Source: Pseudomonas sp. CHM02 (GTDB lineage Bacteria > Pseudomonadota > Gammaproteobacteria > Pseudomonadales > Pseudomonadaceae). From it: a DNA stretch of 64,000 nucleotides. The first letter of the stretch is position 1, and the number at the start of each line of letters is the position of its first letter. Under the pieces are notes generated by a model. That model was not told where the DNA came from, did no database searches, and was given only the letters and a program-made list of their open reading frames with translations. Made by a program: the position numbers and the translations under genes. Below are positions 25,102 through 33,544 of this stretch, piece by piece. The DNA is taken from the NCBI RefSeq assembly GCF_000612585.1, contig NZ_JFCA01000030.1:35998-99997 (forward strand). The letters run 5' to 3'.

Positions 25102-25284
25102 ATGGCCAAACCTAATTACTCCTTCGCCAAACGTCAGAGAGACTTGGCCAAGGAGCAGAAGAAAGAGGAAAAACTGCAACGCAAGAAAGCCGCTGCAGAA
25201 GAAGAGGCCGGCGGGCTCAACCCGGATGCAGATGGTGAAGTAACGAACGACGAGACCGAAACGCCAAAAGATCCAGCTGAATAA
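25102..25284 (+). CDS. small charged conserved protein, unknown function
   Basis: The 60-residue product is strongly basic in its first half (AKPNYSFAKRQRDLAKEQKKEEKLQRKKAA) and acidic in its second (PDADGEVTNDETETPKDPAE), with a likely single helix at residues 8-34. Proteins of this style are widespread in Pseudomonas and may bind nucleic acid or ribosomes, but no function is known to me. GAGG ten bases before the ATG supports translation. It is isolated, followed by repeats of the GTGAGCGGGCTTGC family. Confidence 0.75.
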   Translation: MAKPNYSFAKRQRDLAKEQKKEEKLQRKKAAAEEEAGGLNPDADGEVTNDETETPKDPAE

Positions 25285-25358
25285 TTGATCGCTCCCACCT
25301 TGTGGTGAGCGAACTTACTGTGGCGAACGGGCTTGTTGCAGTGAGCGGGCTTGCTGTG

Positions 25359-25483
25359 GTGAGCGGGCTTGCCCCGCGCTGGGCTGCGAAGCAGCCCCGT
25401 TACGCTCCCACCAGAACACCCGAAAGACCGTGGTGTCAGGCTTGAGGGCTGCTTCGCAGCCCAGCGCGGGCAAGCCCGCTCAC
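25359..25483. repeat. long REP-related palindrome with 37-base arms
   Basis: Left arm 25359-25396 and right arm 25447-25483 are complementary apart from one extra C, starting GTGAGCGGGCTTGCCCCGCG and ending in the GGCTGCTTCGCAGCC hairpin. Three shorter degenerate copies of GTGAGCGGGCTTG precede it between 25302 and 25355. The core is about 50 bases. Confidence 0.85.
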
Positions 25484-25496
25484 TACAGCAAGCCCG

Positions 25497-26387
25497 TTAT
25501 TCCAGCGGCATCACCGTCACCCGTACTTCCGGGTCATGGCTCCCTCCCCCCAGAATCACCCCGCGCAACGGCGACACATCGGAAAAGTCCCGGCCCCAGG
25601 CCAGGGTGATGTGCTCCAGTGCCGGCTGCACATTGTTCGTCGGATCAAAATCCACCCAGCCTGAAACCGGGCAATACACCGACACCCACGCATGGGACGC
25701 ATCGGCGCCGATCAGCCGTGGCTGGCCGGGCGGTGGCTGGGTGAGCAGGTAGCCGCTGATATAGCGCGCCGCCAGGCCACGCGAGCGCAGGCAGGCGAGC
25801 ATCAGGTGGGCGAAGTCCTGGCACACGCCGCGTCGGCGCTCCAGTACTTCTACCAGCGGCGTGGCGACCTGGGTGGCCTCGGCATCGAAGGTGAACTCGC
25901 TGAAGATCTTTTCCATCAACGCCTGCACGCCCAGCAGCAACGGCTCGCCAGGGGGAAAACAGCTTTCGGAGAACTCGACGAAAGTTTTCTTCAAGTGCAC
26001 GTAAGGCGATTCGAAGCGGTAGCGGCAGGCTTCGATCAGCTCTGGGGGCATGGACTGGCTGCGGTAAGTCAGGCTGTCGCGGGTCTGGTCCCAGGCGGGC
26101 GATTGCTGGAAATCCAGCGTCGGCCGCGCCAGCACTTCCACGGTCAGCCCGGCATTCACCAGCAGTTCATCATGGGGCCGCTCGAACGCCAGGCGGGTGA
26201 TGGGATTGCCGAATACATCCAGCTCATCACGTCGCGACGTTGGCTCCGGGCTGATCTCCAGTTGTTGCGAGCTGCAACGCTGCCAGGCGCAAGGCCGTGG
26301 CCACAGGTGCGCCAACTGCTGGGCCAGGGACACCGGGCTGTCGTAGTGATAATGGGTATCGTGGAAAATCTGGTAGCGCGCACTCAT
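25497..26387 (-). CDS. transglutaminase-like cysteine protease-fold protein (third gene of ATP-grasp cassette)
   Basis: The 296-residue protein has an N-terminal beta domain (residues 1-90) and a transglutaminase core with the triad C189 (RRGVCQDFAHLML), H232 (ASHAWVSVY) and D248 (WVDFDPTNN). Bacterial members cut or form amide bonds; this subgroup travels with circularly permuted ATP-grasp and alpha-E proteins and is proposed to process a peptide or amide that the ATP-grasp enzyme makes. The ATG at 26387 shares one base with the stop of the upstream gene (TGATG), so it is translationally coupled; the GTG one codon earlier is possible. No signal peptide is seen. Confidence 0.85.
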   Translation of the reverse strand: MSARYQIFHDTHYHYDSPVSLAQQLAHLWPRPCAWQRCSSQQLEISPEPTSRRDELDVFGNPITRLAFERPHDELLVNAGLTVEVLARPTLDFQQSPAWDQTRDSLTYRSQSMPPELIEACRYRFESPYVHLKKTFVEFSESCFPPGEPLLLGVQALMEKIFSEFTFDAEATQVATPLVEVLERRRGVCQDFAHLMLACLRSRGLAARYISGYLLTQPPPGQPRLIGADASHAWVSVYCPVSGWVDFDPTNNVQPALEHITLAWGRDFSDVSPLRGVILGGGSHDPEVRVTVMPLE

Positions 26388-28873
26388 CACACCGACACCG
26401 TTTGCTGGCTGACATCATCCACATGGGCAAAATGGCGCAAGGCCAGGCGATCCGACACTTGCCCACTCTCATCGGCGACCGCTTGCAGCAGGTCGGCCAG
26501 GCCATCCAACGCAGCACGCACGCTGGATTCGCCAAACAACGGGTTCTCCAGGCAGCCCAGGTCGAATCGCGCCAGGCGCTCGACCAGCGGGGCCAGACCG
26601 GTTTCCCGCGCCACGCCGAAATCGTCGTTGAGACGGCGCAGGGTGCGGCTCACCAGCTTGAGCTGGAACAGCACCGCATGGGGGTTCTGCTCGTCCAGCA
26701 GCAGCAGGTCGAGGACCGGGATCAACTGCGGCACCGCCAGGTAGCGCGAACGATAGGTGATGCTGCTGTTGCCCAGTTCCAGCAACCACTCCAGCCCCGC
26801 CTGGTCGAACACCGCCACGCCACGCAGGAACGCCGCGAGGCTGCTGCTCAGAAATTGCAGGCGCTCGATGCGCCGGCCCATCATCAAGAAGCGCCAGCCT
26901 TCGTCGCGGGTCATGTCGTCCAGGGCAAACCCGGACAGTGCCGCCAGGGACATCACCAGGCGGTTGAGGAAATCCAGTAACTCGCCAAAATCCGGGGCGT
27001 CGCTTTCCAGCTCCACGGCTTCGCGTTGCAGCTCCACCAAGGCTTGCCAGTTCTCCCGGGACAACTTGCCGCGCACTTGGGACGCGGCCCACTGCAAGCG
27101 TTGCAGGTTGGCGCGCAGGCTCGAAGGCCAGTCATCGCCGAGCAGCGCCGCCAGCAGGCGTTCGGGCAACTCGCCCTCCTCCGGCAACAGTCGCAGGTTT
27201 TCGCCCAGCTCGACTGCAGCCTGCAAGGCCAACGGGTCATCGCCGTCCACATAGCGCGCCAGCACGATACGCAGCCAGCGCGCGCTGTCATCGCAGCGCT
27301 CGCAGTAACGCCCGAACCAGAACAGGTTTTCCACCACGCGGGACGGCAGGTAAGGATCGCGGCGCACCAGGTCATGGGCACCAATCGCCCGCTGCGCGCG
27401 CCAGTGCTCACCGCCGGCGGCGCGTTCGCCGAGCACCCAGGTGTCCTTGCTGGCGCCGCCACGTTGCATCGACACCACTTCGGCATCAGCCTCGGCGGCC
27501 ACCCGCGTCAGGCCGCCGGGCAGCACGCGGTAACCCTCGTCGCTGGCCACGGCGTACACGCGCATGCCGATGGCGCGGTGTTGCAGGTGGTCATCCACGG
27601 TATGCCAGACCGGTGCCTGGGACAGTTGCGCCAGTTCCTGGGCGACGTAAGCGTACGGACGCGCGCGCATGCGCTCGGCCAGGGCCTGGCGCTGTTCGTC
27701 GTTCAGGTCACGGCCAAATACCGGCGCGAAACTCTGCGACGGAAACGCCGGTTTGATCAGCAGCTCCGGCAGTTTCTCCAGCGCTTCAGCGAGTACCGGC
27801 GCTTCACCGCACCACCAGGTGGCGATGGACGGCAGGATCAGTTCTTCACCAAACAGGAATTCGTTGATCTTGGGCAGGAAACCCAGCAAGCCTGGGGACT
27901 CCAGCACGCCACTGCCCAGGGCATTGGCCACCAGCACATTGCCTTGGCGCACGGCATCGAGCAGGCCGGGCACGCCGAGGGCCGAGTCGGTACGCAGCTC
28001 CAGAGGGTCGCAGAAGTCGTCATCCAGGCGGCGCATGATCGCGTGCACCCGACGCAGGCCACTGAGGGTTTTCAGGAACACGGTGCTGTCGCGCACCGTA
28101 AGATCCCCCCCTTCGACCAGCGGGTAGCCAAGCTGGCGGGCGAGGTAGAGGTGCTCGAAATAGCTTTCGTTGAACCGGCCCGGCGTGAGCAGCACGATCA
28201 GCGGCGGCTGGTCATCACCGGGCGCCTGACGGGCCAGGGTTTCCTGCAAGGTGCGGAAGAAACCGGTGAGGTGCTGAACCTGCAGGTCCCGGTAAAGATC
28301 CGGGAATGCCCGGGACACGATGGTACGGTTTTCCAACGCGTAACCGGCGCCAGATGGTGCCTGGGTACGGTCGGCGGTCACCCACCAACGGCCATCCGGC
28401 GTGCGCGCCAGGTCCACGGCGTACAGGTGCAGGAACGCACCGTCCGGCGGCTGGATGCCCTGGCACGGCCACAGGAAGTTGTTATGCCCGAACACCAGTT
28501 CGGCCGGCAGCAAGCCTTCCTTGATCAGGCGTTGCGGGCCGTACAGGTCGGCGAGCACGGCATTGAGCAAGCGCGCACGCTGGGCGATACCGGCCGACAG
28601 GTGCCGCCATTCATCGGCGGCGAGCACATGGGGCAGCAGGTCCAGCTCCCACGGGCGGTCGGCGCCCTTGGGGTCGGCATAGACGTTGTAGGTCACGCCG
28701 TTTTCCTGGATCTGCCGGGTCAGCAGTGCCTGGCGCTGGGCCAGTTGCGCGGGCGTGCTGCGTTGCAGGTGGTCGAGCAGACGCCGCCAATGGGCACGTA
28801 CCGCGCCGCTATCATCCAGCAGTTCGTGATAAGTGCCCGCGGTCAGCGGGTAACGGTCGAGCAAGTCGGACAT
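26387..28873 (-). CDS. circularly permuted type 2 ATP-grasp protein fused to alpha-E domain
   Basis: The 828-residue protein combines an N-terminal circularly permuted ATP-grasp region (residues about 60-470, with 'DRTQAPSGAGYALENRTIVSRAFPDL', 'LLTPGRFNESYFEHLYLARQLGYPLVEGGDL', 'VKPAFPSQSF'-like 'IKPAFPSQSFAPVFG') and a C-terminal helical alpha-E domain ('SRVVENLFWFGRYCERCDDSARWLRI'). In many bacteria these two domains are separate proteins; here they are one chain. ATP-grasp enzymes join carboxylates to amines using ATP, so amide or peptide bond formation is inferred. It lies between two transglutaminases and shares one base with the downstream one. Confidence 0.87.
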   Translation of the reverse strand: MSDLLDRYPLTAGTYHELLDDSGAVRAHWRRLLDHLQRSTPAQLAQRQALLTRQIQENGVTYNVYADPKGADRPWELDLLPHVLAADEWRHLSAGIAQRARLLNAVLADLYGPQRLIKEGLLPAELVFGHNNFLWPCQGIQPPDGAFLHLYAVDLARTPDGRWWVTADRTQAPSGAGYALENRTIVSRAFPDLYRDLQVQHLTGFFRTLQETLARQAPGDDQPPLIVLLTPGRFNESYFEHLYLARQLGYPLVEGGDLTVRDSTVFLKTLSGLRRVHAIMRRLDDDFCDPLELRTDSALGVPGLLDAVRQGNVLVANALGSGVLESPGLLGFLPKINEFLFGEELILPSIATWWCGEAPVLAEALEKLPELLIKPAFPSQSFAPVFGRDLNDEQRQALAERMRARPYAYVAQELAQLSQAPVWHTVDDHLQHRAIGMRVYAVASDEGYRVLPGGLTRVAAEADAEVVSMQRGGASKDTWVLGERAAGGEHWRAQRAIGAHDLVRRDPYLPSRVVENLFWFGRYCERCDDSARWLRIVLARYVDGDDPLALQAAVELGENLRLLPEEGELPERLLAALLGDDWPSSLRANLQRLQWAASQVRGKLSRENWQALVELQREAVELESDAPDFGELLDFLNRLVMSLAALSGFALDDMTRDEGWRFLMMGRRIERLQFLSSSLAAFLRGVAVFDQAGLEWLLELGNSSITYRSRYLAVPQLIPVLDLLLLDEQNPHAVLFQLKLVSRTLRRLNDDFGVARETGLAPLVERLARFDLGCLENPLFGESSVRAALDGLADLLQAVADESGQVSDRLALRHFAHVDDVSQQTVSV

Positions 28874-28942
28874 GGAACGCTCGGCAGAGGCAAGGGGGCT
28901 CAGATTAACTCAACAAACACTGCAAATCCCCTGTAGCCCCCG

Positions 28943-28998
28943 GCTTTTGTGGTGAGCGGGCTTGCCCCGCGCGAGGCAAGCTCGCTCACCACAAAAGC
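28943..28998. repeat. REP palindrome between cassette genes
   Basis: Twenty-four-base arms GCTTTTGTGGTGAGCGGGCT… (28943-28966) and their complement (28975-28998) differ at one position. T and A runs at the ends make it also a plausible transcription stop inside the cassette. Confidence 0.85.
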
Positions 28999-29020
28999 TA
29001 GCGTCCACAGGGGATAGCGT

Positions 29021-32000
29021 TCAGTCATTTTTATTGGGGAAACGACGTAGATCCAGGGTCATCGGCAATTCGTCGTTAATGACAACCGTCGGCACGTCGA
29101 GCTTCCCCGGGCTATGCCCCAACCGGAAAAACCGCGCCATGCGCCGGCTCTCTGCCTCATTGGCATTTACCGGCAAGCTGTCGTAATTGCGCCCGCCCGG
29201 ATGGGCGACATGGTACTGGCAACCGCCCAACGAGCGTTGCATCCAGGTATCCAGCAGATCGAACACCAACGGCGCATGCACCGGGATGGTCGGTTGCAGG
29301 CAGTTGGCAGGTTGCCAGGCGCGGTAACGCACGCCGGCGACGAACTCACCGACTCGGCCAGTGGGCTGCAACGGCACCGGAATACCGTTGCAGGTCAGCA
29401 GATAACGCTGAGGCGCCAAGCCGCTCAACTTCACCTGCAAGCGTTCCAGCGATGAGTCCACATAGCGCACCGTGCCACCCACCGCGCCCTCCTCGCCCAA
29501 TACGTGCCAGGGCTCCAGGGCCTGGCGCAGCTCCAGTTCGATACCACTGACGGCATAGTCGCCCACCTTGGGAAAGCGGAACTCCAGGTGCGCGGCAAAC
29601 CATTCGGCGCGCAGCGGGTAGCCCGCGGCGTTGAGCTCGACGATCACGTCGGCGAAGTCCTGCTCGATAAAGTGCGGTAACAGGAAACGGTCGTGTAGCT
29701 CTGTGCCCCAACGTGCCAGCTTCGACGGCGCGTAGGGCTCGCGCCAGAAACGCGCGACCAGCGCACGCAGCAGCAGTTGTTGGGTCAGGCTCATGCGTGC
29801 ATGGGGCGGCATTTCAAACGCGCGCAGCTCCAGCAGGCCCAGGCGGCCAGTGGCGCCATCCGGCGAGTAGAGTTTGTCGATGCAGAACTCGGCGCGGTGG
29901 GTGTTGCCGGTCACATCGATCAGCAGGTTGCGCAGCAGGCGGTCCACCAACCATGGCGGGCATTCTTCGCCGGGGCCGGGCATTTGCTCGAAGGCGATTT
30001 CCAGCTCGTACAGGGCATCGTTGCGCGCCTCGTCCACCCGTGGCGCCTGGGAAGTCGGGCCGATGAACAGACCGGAGAACAGGTAGGACAACGAGGGATG
30101 GTTGTGCCAGTAGCTGATCAGGCTGCGCAGCAAGTCCGGCCGGCGCAAGAACGGCGAGTCCTTGGGTGTCGCGCCACCGAGCACAAAGTGGTTACCGCCG
30201 CCGGTGCCGGTATGGCGCCCGTCGATCATGAATTTTTCCGTGGTCAGGCGGGTTTGCCGGGCCTCCTCGTAGAGGAACTCGGTGCGTTCCACCAACTCGT
30301 CCCACGTGGCGGATGGCTGCACGTTGACCTCGATCACGCCAGGGTCCGGCGTGACGCGAAAGTTGCTCAGGCGCGTATCCGCTGGCGGCTCATAGCCTTC
30401 CAGCAGCACCGGACAGTGCAGTTCTTCGGCAGTCGCCTCAATGGCAGCCACCAGCTCAAGATAATCTTCGACGCGTTCCAAGGGCGGCATGAACAGGTAG
30501 AGGCGCCCTTCCCGTGCTTCGGCGCACAGGGCGGTGCGCGTCAGCCAGTCGGCGGACTCGTCCACCTTCGGCACGCGTTCATCACTCGGCGCGGGTTCGC
30601 CGTGGCTTTGCAGTTGAGAAGTGGTCGGCAGCTCGGGCTGATCCTGATTAGGGTCCGTCGGGTGCACAAACGGATACTCCGCCGCCGTCACCCAAGGCTG
30701 CGAGGCCAGTGGCAGGCGATAACCCAGCGGCGAATCCCCCGGCACCAGGCGACAATGGTTGTCACGCAGGTACCAGCGCCCGCTTTGCCAGCGGTCATTG
30801 GCCGCCGTGCGCGCCAGCGGCAGCACTTGGCCGATGATTTTATCCAGGCCCTGGCCGAACACTTTGCGCAGGCGCTCGCGCTCCAGGTCGTCGCTCAGGC
30901 GCGGGTCCTGGGCGGTAACGTTTTGCGGCAGCGCGCCTTCGCGCCACAGGTAATAGAAATTGTCCTCGAAGGCCGGGAACACAAAGCGTGCCGGCAGTTT
31001 CAGGCGTTCCGCGACGCTGGCCAGGAAACGCCCGGCCAGGGCGCCATCCGCGCCATAGTCCTGTTGTTCATCGGCGATCAACGCGCTGTTGTGCCAGATC
31101 GGCACGCCGTCGCGGCGCCAGTAGCAATTGAGCGACCAGCGCGGCAGTTGCTCGCCGGGGTACCACTTGCCCTGGCCGAAGTGCACCAGGCCCTTGGGCG
31201 CGTAGTGCTTGCGCATGCGCTGGAACAGCTCGGCGGATAGACGGCGCTTATCCGGCCCGAGCGCAGCGGTGTTCCACTCGGCGCCGTCGGGGTCGTCGAT
31301 GGACACGAAGGTCGGCTCGCCGCCCATGGTCAGGCGTACATCGTCCTTGAGCAGGTCTCCATCGATCTGACGGCCCAAGGCCTGGATCGCCAGCCATTGT
31401 TCCTCGGTGTAGGGCTTGGTGACCCGTGGGGCTTCCCAAATCCGCTCGACCGACATTTCGTGGGTGAATTCGCACTCGCACGGTTCCACCAGCCCACTGA
31501 TCGGGGCGGCAGACGATGGATCGGGACTACAGGCCAACGGAATATGCCCTTCACCGGCAAACAGCCCGGAAGTGGCATCCAGGCCGATCCAGCCGGCGCC
31601 GGGCAAATACACTTCGCACCAGGCGTGCAGGTCGGTGAAATCCACGTCCGTTCCGGAGGGGCCGTCGAGGGCTTTGACATCAGCGGTCAGCTGGATCAGA
31701 TAGCCGGACACAAACCGCGCCGCCAGGCCCAGGTTGCGCAGCAGTTGCACCAGCAGCCAAGCCGAGTCGCGGCAGGAGCCGGAGGCGTTTTCCAGGGTGA
31801 ATTCCGGGGTTTGCACGCCCGGTTCCATGCGGATCAAGTAGCCGATATCAGCCGCCAGGCGCTGGTTGAGAGCTACCAGAAAGTCCACCGCCGGCAATGG
31901 CGTACGGTCGATGCCCGCCAGGTACGCGGCGAACTTCGGCGTCAGCGGCAGGGTTTCCAGGTACGGCGCCAACTCGCGCTGTTCATCAGCGGCGTAGCTG

Positions 32001-32311
32001 AAAGGGATTTTCTCGGCGTAGGGCTCCAGGAAAAAGTCGAACGGGTTGAACACCGCCATCTCGGCGACCAGATCGACCTCGATGCGCAGTTCATCGGTCT
32101 TGTCCGGGAATACCAACCGCGCCAGGTAATTGCCTTGGGGGTCCTGCTGCCAGTTGATGAAATGCTGCTCAGGCAGCACTTTCAGCGCGTAGGACAGAAT
32201 CCGCGTACGGCTATGGGCCGCCGGGCGCAACCGCACGATCTGTGGGCCGAGTTCGACAGCGCGGTCGTAGCGGTAATGCGTAACATGGTGCAACGCGACA
32301 TGAATCGACAC
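29021..32311 (-). CDS. large transglutaminase-DUF2126 protein (first gene of ATP-grasp cassette)
   Basis: The 1096-residue protein begins with a transglutaminase N-terminal domain and core whose triad is C180 (SGSCRDSAWLL), H229 (DLHAWCEVY) and D245 (GLDATSG). It continues into the very long DUF2126 region (about residue 300 to the end), with motifs such as 'DDVRLTMGGEPTFVSIDD' and 'TGTGGGNHFVLGG'. DUF2126 is proposed to be a glutamine-synthetase-like or related amide-forming module. It is the promoter-proximal member of the three-gene cassette; a REP hairpin separates it by 147 bases from the ATP-grasp gene. The ATG at 32311 fits the family. Confidence 0.87.
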   Translation of the reverse strand: MSIHVALHHVTHYRYDRAVELGPQIVRLRPAAHSRTRILSYALKVLPEQHFINWQQDPQGNYLARLVFPDKTDELRIEVDLVAEMAVFNPFDFFLEPYAEKIPFSYAADEQRELAPYLETLPLTPKFAAYLAGIDRTPLPAVDFLVALNQRLAADIGYLIRMEPGVQTPEFTLENASGSCRDSAWLLVQLLRNLGLAARFVSGYLIQLTADVKALDGPSGTDVDFTDLHAWCEVYLPGAGWIGLDATSGLFAGEGHIPLACSPDPSSAAPISGLVEPCECEFTHEMSVERIWEAPRVTKPYTEEQWLAIQALGRQIDGDLLKDDVRLTMGGEPTFVSIDDPDGAEWNTAALGPDKRRLSAELFQRMRKHYAPKGLVHFGQGKWYPGEQLPRWSLNCYWRRDGVPIWHNSALIADEQQDYGADGALAGRFLASVAERLKLPARFVFPAFEDNFYYLWREGALPQNVTAQDPRLSDDLERERLRKVFGQGLDKIIGQVLPLARTAANDRWQSGRWYLRDNHCRLVPGDSPLGYRLPLASQPWVTAAEYPFVHPTDPNQDQPELPTTSQLQSHGEPAPSDERVPKVDESADWLTRTALCAEAREGRLYLFMPPLERVEDYLELVAAIEATAEELHCPVLLEGYEPPADTRLSNFRVTPDPGVIEVNVQPSATWDELVERTEFLYEEARQTRLTTEKFMIDGRHTGTGGGNHFVLGGATPKDSPFLRRPDLLRSLISYWHNHPSLSYLFSGLFIGPTSQAPRVDEARNDALYELEIAFEQMPGPGEECPPWLVDRLLRNLLIDVTGNTHRAEFCIDKLYSPDGATGRLGLLELRAFEMPPHARMSLTQQLLLRALVARFWREPYAPSKLARWGTELHDRFLLPHFIEQDFADVIVELNAAGYPLRAEWFAAHLEFRFPKVGDYAVSGIELELRQALEPWHVLGEEGAVGGTVRYVDSSLERLQVKLSGLAPQRYLLTCNGIPVPLQPTGRVGEFVAGVRYRAWQPANCLQPTIPVHAPLVFDLLDTWMQRSLGGCQYHVAHPGGRNYDSLPVNANEAESRRMARFFRLGHSPGKLDVPTVVINDELPMTLDLRRFPNKND

Positions 32312-32498
32312 GGCGGCCTCCTGCGAGCCAGGGCATGGTCACAAAGCGCGCAAGACTTATGCCAGAGCGGCGGTCATTGCGCTTTATCGTAAGACCCGGT
32401 GCAGTACAGCACCAAAACGGCGCCAACGGGGGTGCCATGGTGCGAGTGACGCACATATTTGTGGCGCGCGCAGGCGGATGGGTGGTGAATCTACCCAA

Positions 32499-32876
32499 TC
32501 AATGGCGTTTGCTGTTGAGCAGCAGCAACCCCAACAGCGGGAACAGCACGCTCAATCCATAGGACAGCAGATGCGGACCAAAGGCGATGGTGGGCAGTAC
32601 CGCCAGAACACAGAGTGTGAGCAGCGCCACCAGCGGCCATACCCATTGCGGCCGTCCGCGCGCGATCATGAAATTGCACTGCACGATGCCCCACGTCAGC
32701 GCAAGGCCACCCAGGAAGGAATACTTGAGGTTGTCGTCCATCGGCAAGCGTGGGAAATAACTGTCGAAAATCAGCGGTACCGCAAACACAAGGCTGAACA
32801 CCGCCGCGAAAATCGCGCCCATGAAAACCGGGAAGTACTGCGCCAGGAAACTGCGAATGCCAGGTAGTTCATTCAT
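32499..32876 (-). CDS. small four-helix membrane protein (paralogue of the 33.1-kb gene), candidate immunity-type protein
   Basis: The 125-residue protein has four hydrophobic helices and little else. It shares with the gene at 33095-33544 the pattern F-x-x-QYF-x-x-FMG, FAAxFSL, NFMIxRGRPxWVW and LFPLLGLLxLNSK, so the two are tandem duplicates. The ATG at 32876 is chosen because it aligns with the paralogue's start and has GAGG upstream; an ATG five codons earlier also has an AGGA. It lies downstream of the candidate toxin and first paralogue, separated by a REPIN. Function is unknown; protection against the upstream gene product is inference. Confidence 0.65.
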   Translation of the reverse strand: MNELPGIRSFLAQYFPVFMGAIFAAVFSLVFAVPLIFDSYFPRLPMDDNLKYSFLGGLALTWGIVQCNFMIARGRPQWVWPLVALLTLCVLAVLPTIAFGPHLLSYGLSVLFPLLGLLLLNSKRH

Positions 32877-32916
32877 CGCTGATTTCCTCATACAGTCCTA
32901 CTGACCAACCTGGCCC

Positions 32917-32999
32917 CATCGCGGGCAAGCCCGGCTCCCACAGTTGGCCGGAGTTCAAAGTAAGAACGCGGTCAACTGTGGGAGCTGGCTTGCCTGCGA
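32917..32999. repeat. REPIN between the two membrane-protein paralogues
   Basis: Arms CATCGCGGGCAAGCCCGGCT… (32917-32942) and TGTGGGAGCTGGCTTGCC… (32978-32999) come from two REP variants. Confidence 0.88.
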
Positions 33000-33094
33000 A
33001 AGCGACTTAAGGAGCACAGCTTTAACCATCGGACTCGCCACTGAATACAACTAAAAAACCACCACAGGGTTGGTGCTGGCACGGACCAGTGGAG

Positions 33095-33544
33095 CTAACG
33101 CTTTTTATCCGCCGCTATAACGGCCTGGCGCAGATAGCGGATCTCCAGCAGTTTTTGGCGCATCTCTCGTTGAACCTTGCTGTTAAGTGTCAATAATCCG
33201 AGCAATGGGAATAACAGAGCCAACCCAAAGAGAACCTTTTGAGGCTGGTATTGAACCATTGGAAACACAAACAGCAGGCAGCCGACGTAGATTCCCACCA
33301 TCACCCAAACCCAGGAGGGTCGGCCTCGCAAAATCATAAAGTTGCTGTGGACCGTCAACAGAACCAGCAGCGCCCCGACAGACATGATCTTGAGCCCCAC
33401 TTGGGCAAGGGGCGCATCACGAAAGTAGGTAATGAACGCCAGCGCCACAGCCAACGCCAAAGAAAAACACGCAGCAAATACGCCGCCCATAAACGTCAGA
33501 AAGTATTGCCTGAAAAAGTCGCGTAGCGTGATCAATTCGCTCAT
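33095..33544 (-). CDS. small four-helix membrane protein coupled to candidate toxin
   Basis: The 149-residue protein has hydrophobic helices at about 15-40, 50-72, 77-97 and 103-121, then a basic cytoplasmic tail (KVQREMRQKLLEIRYLRQ...KKR). Its start overlaps the stop of the 306-residue gene by four bases (33541-33544), so the pair is translationally coupled. The shared motifs with the gene at 32499-32876 show a duplication. Four-helix partners overlapping a membrane-inserting protein are what immunity proteins to pore-forming effectors look like, but that is inference from layout. Confidence 0.68.
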   Translation of the reverse strand: MSELITLRDFFRQYFLTFMGGVFAACFSLALAVALAFITYFRDAPLAQVGLKIMSVGALLVLLTVHSNFMILRGRPSWVWVMVGIYVGCLLFVFPMVQYQPQKVLFGLALLFPLLGLLTLNSKVQREMRQKLLEIRYLRQAVIAADKKR

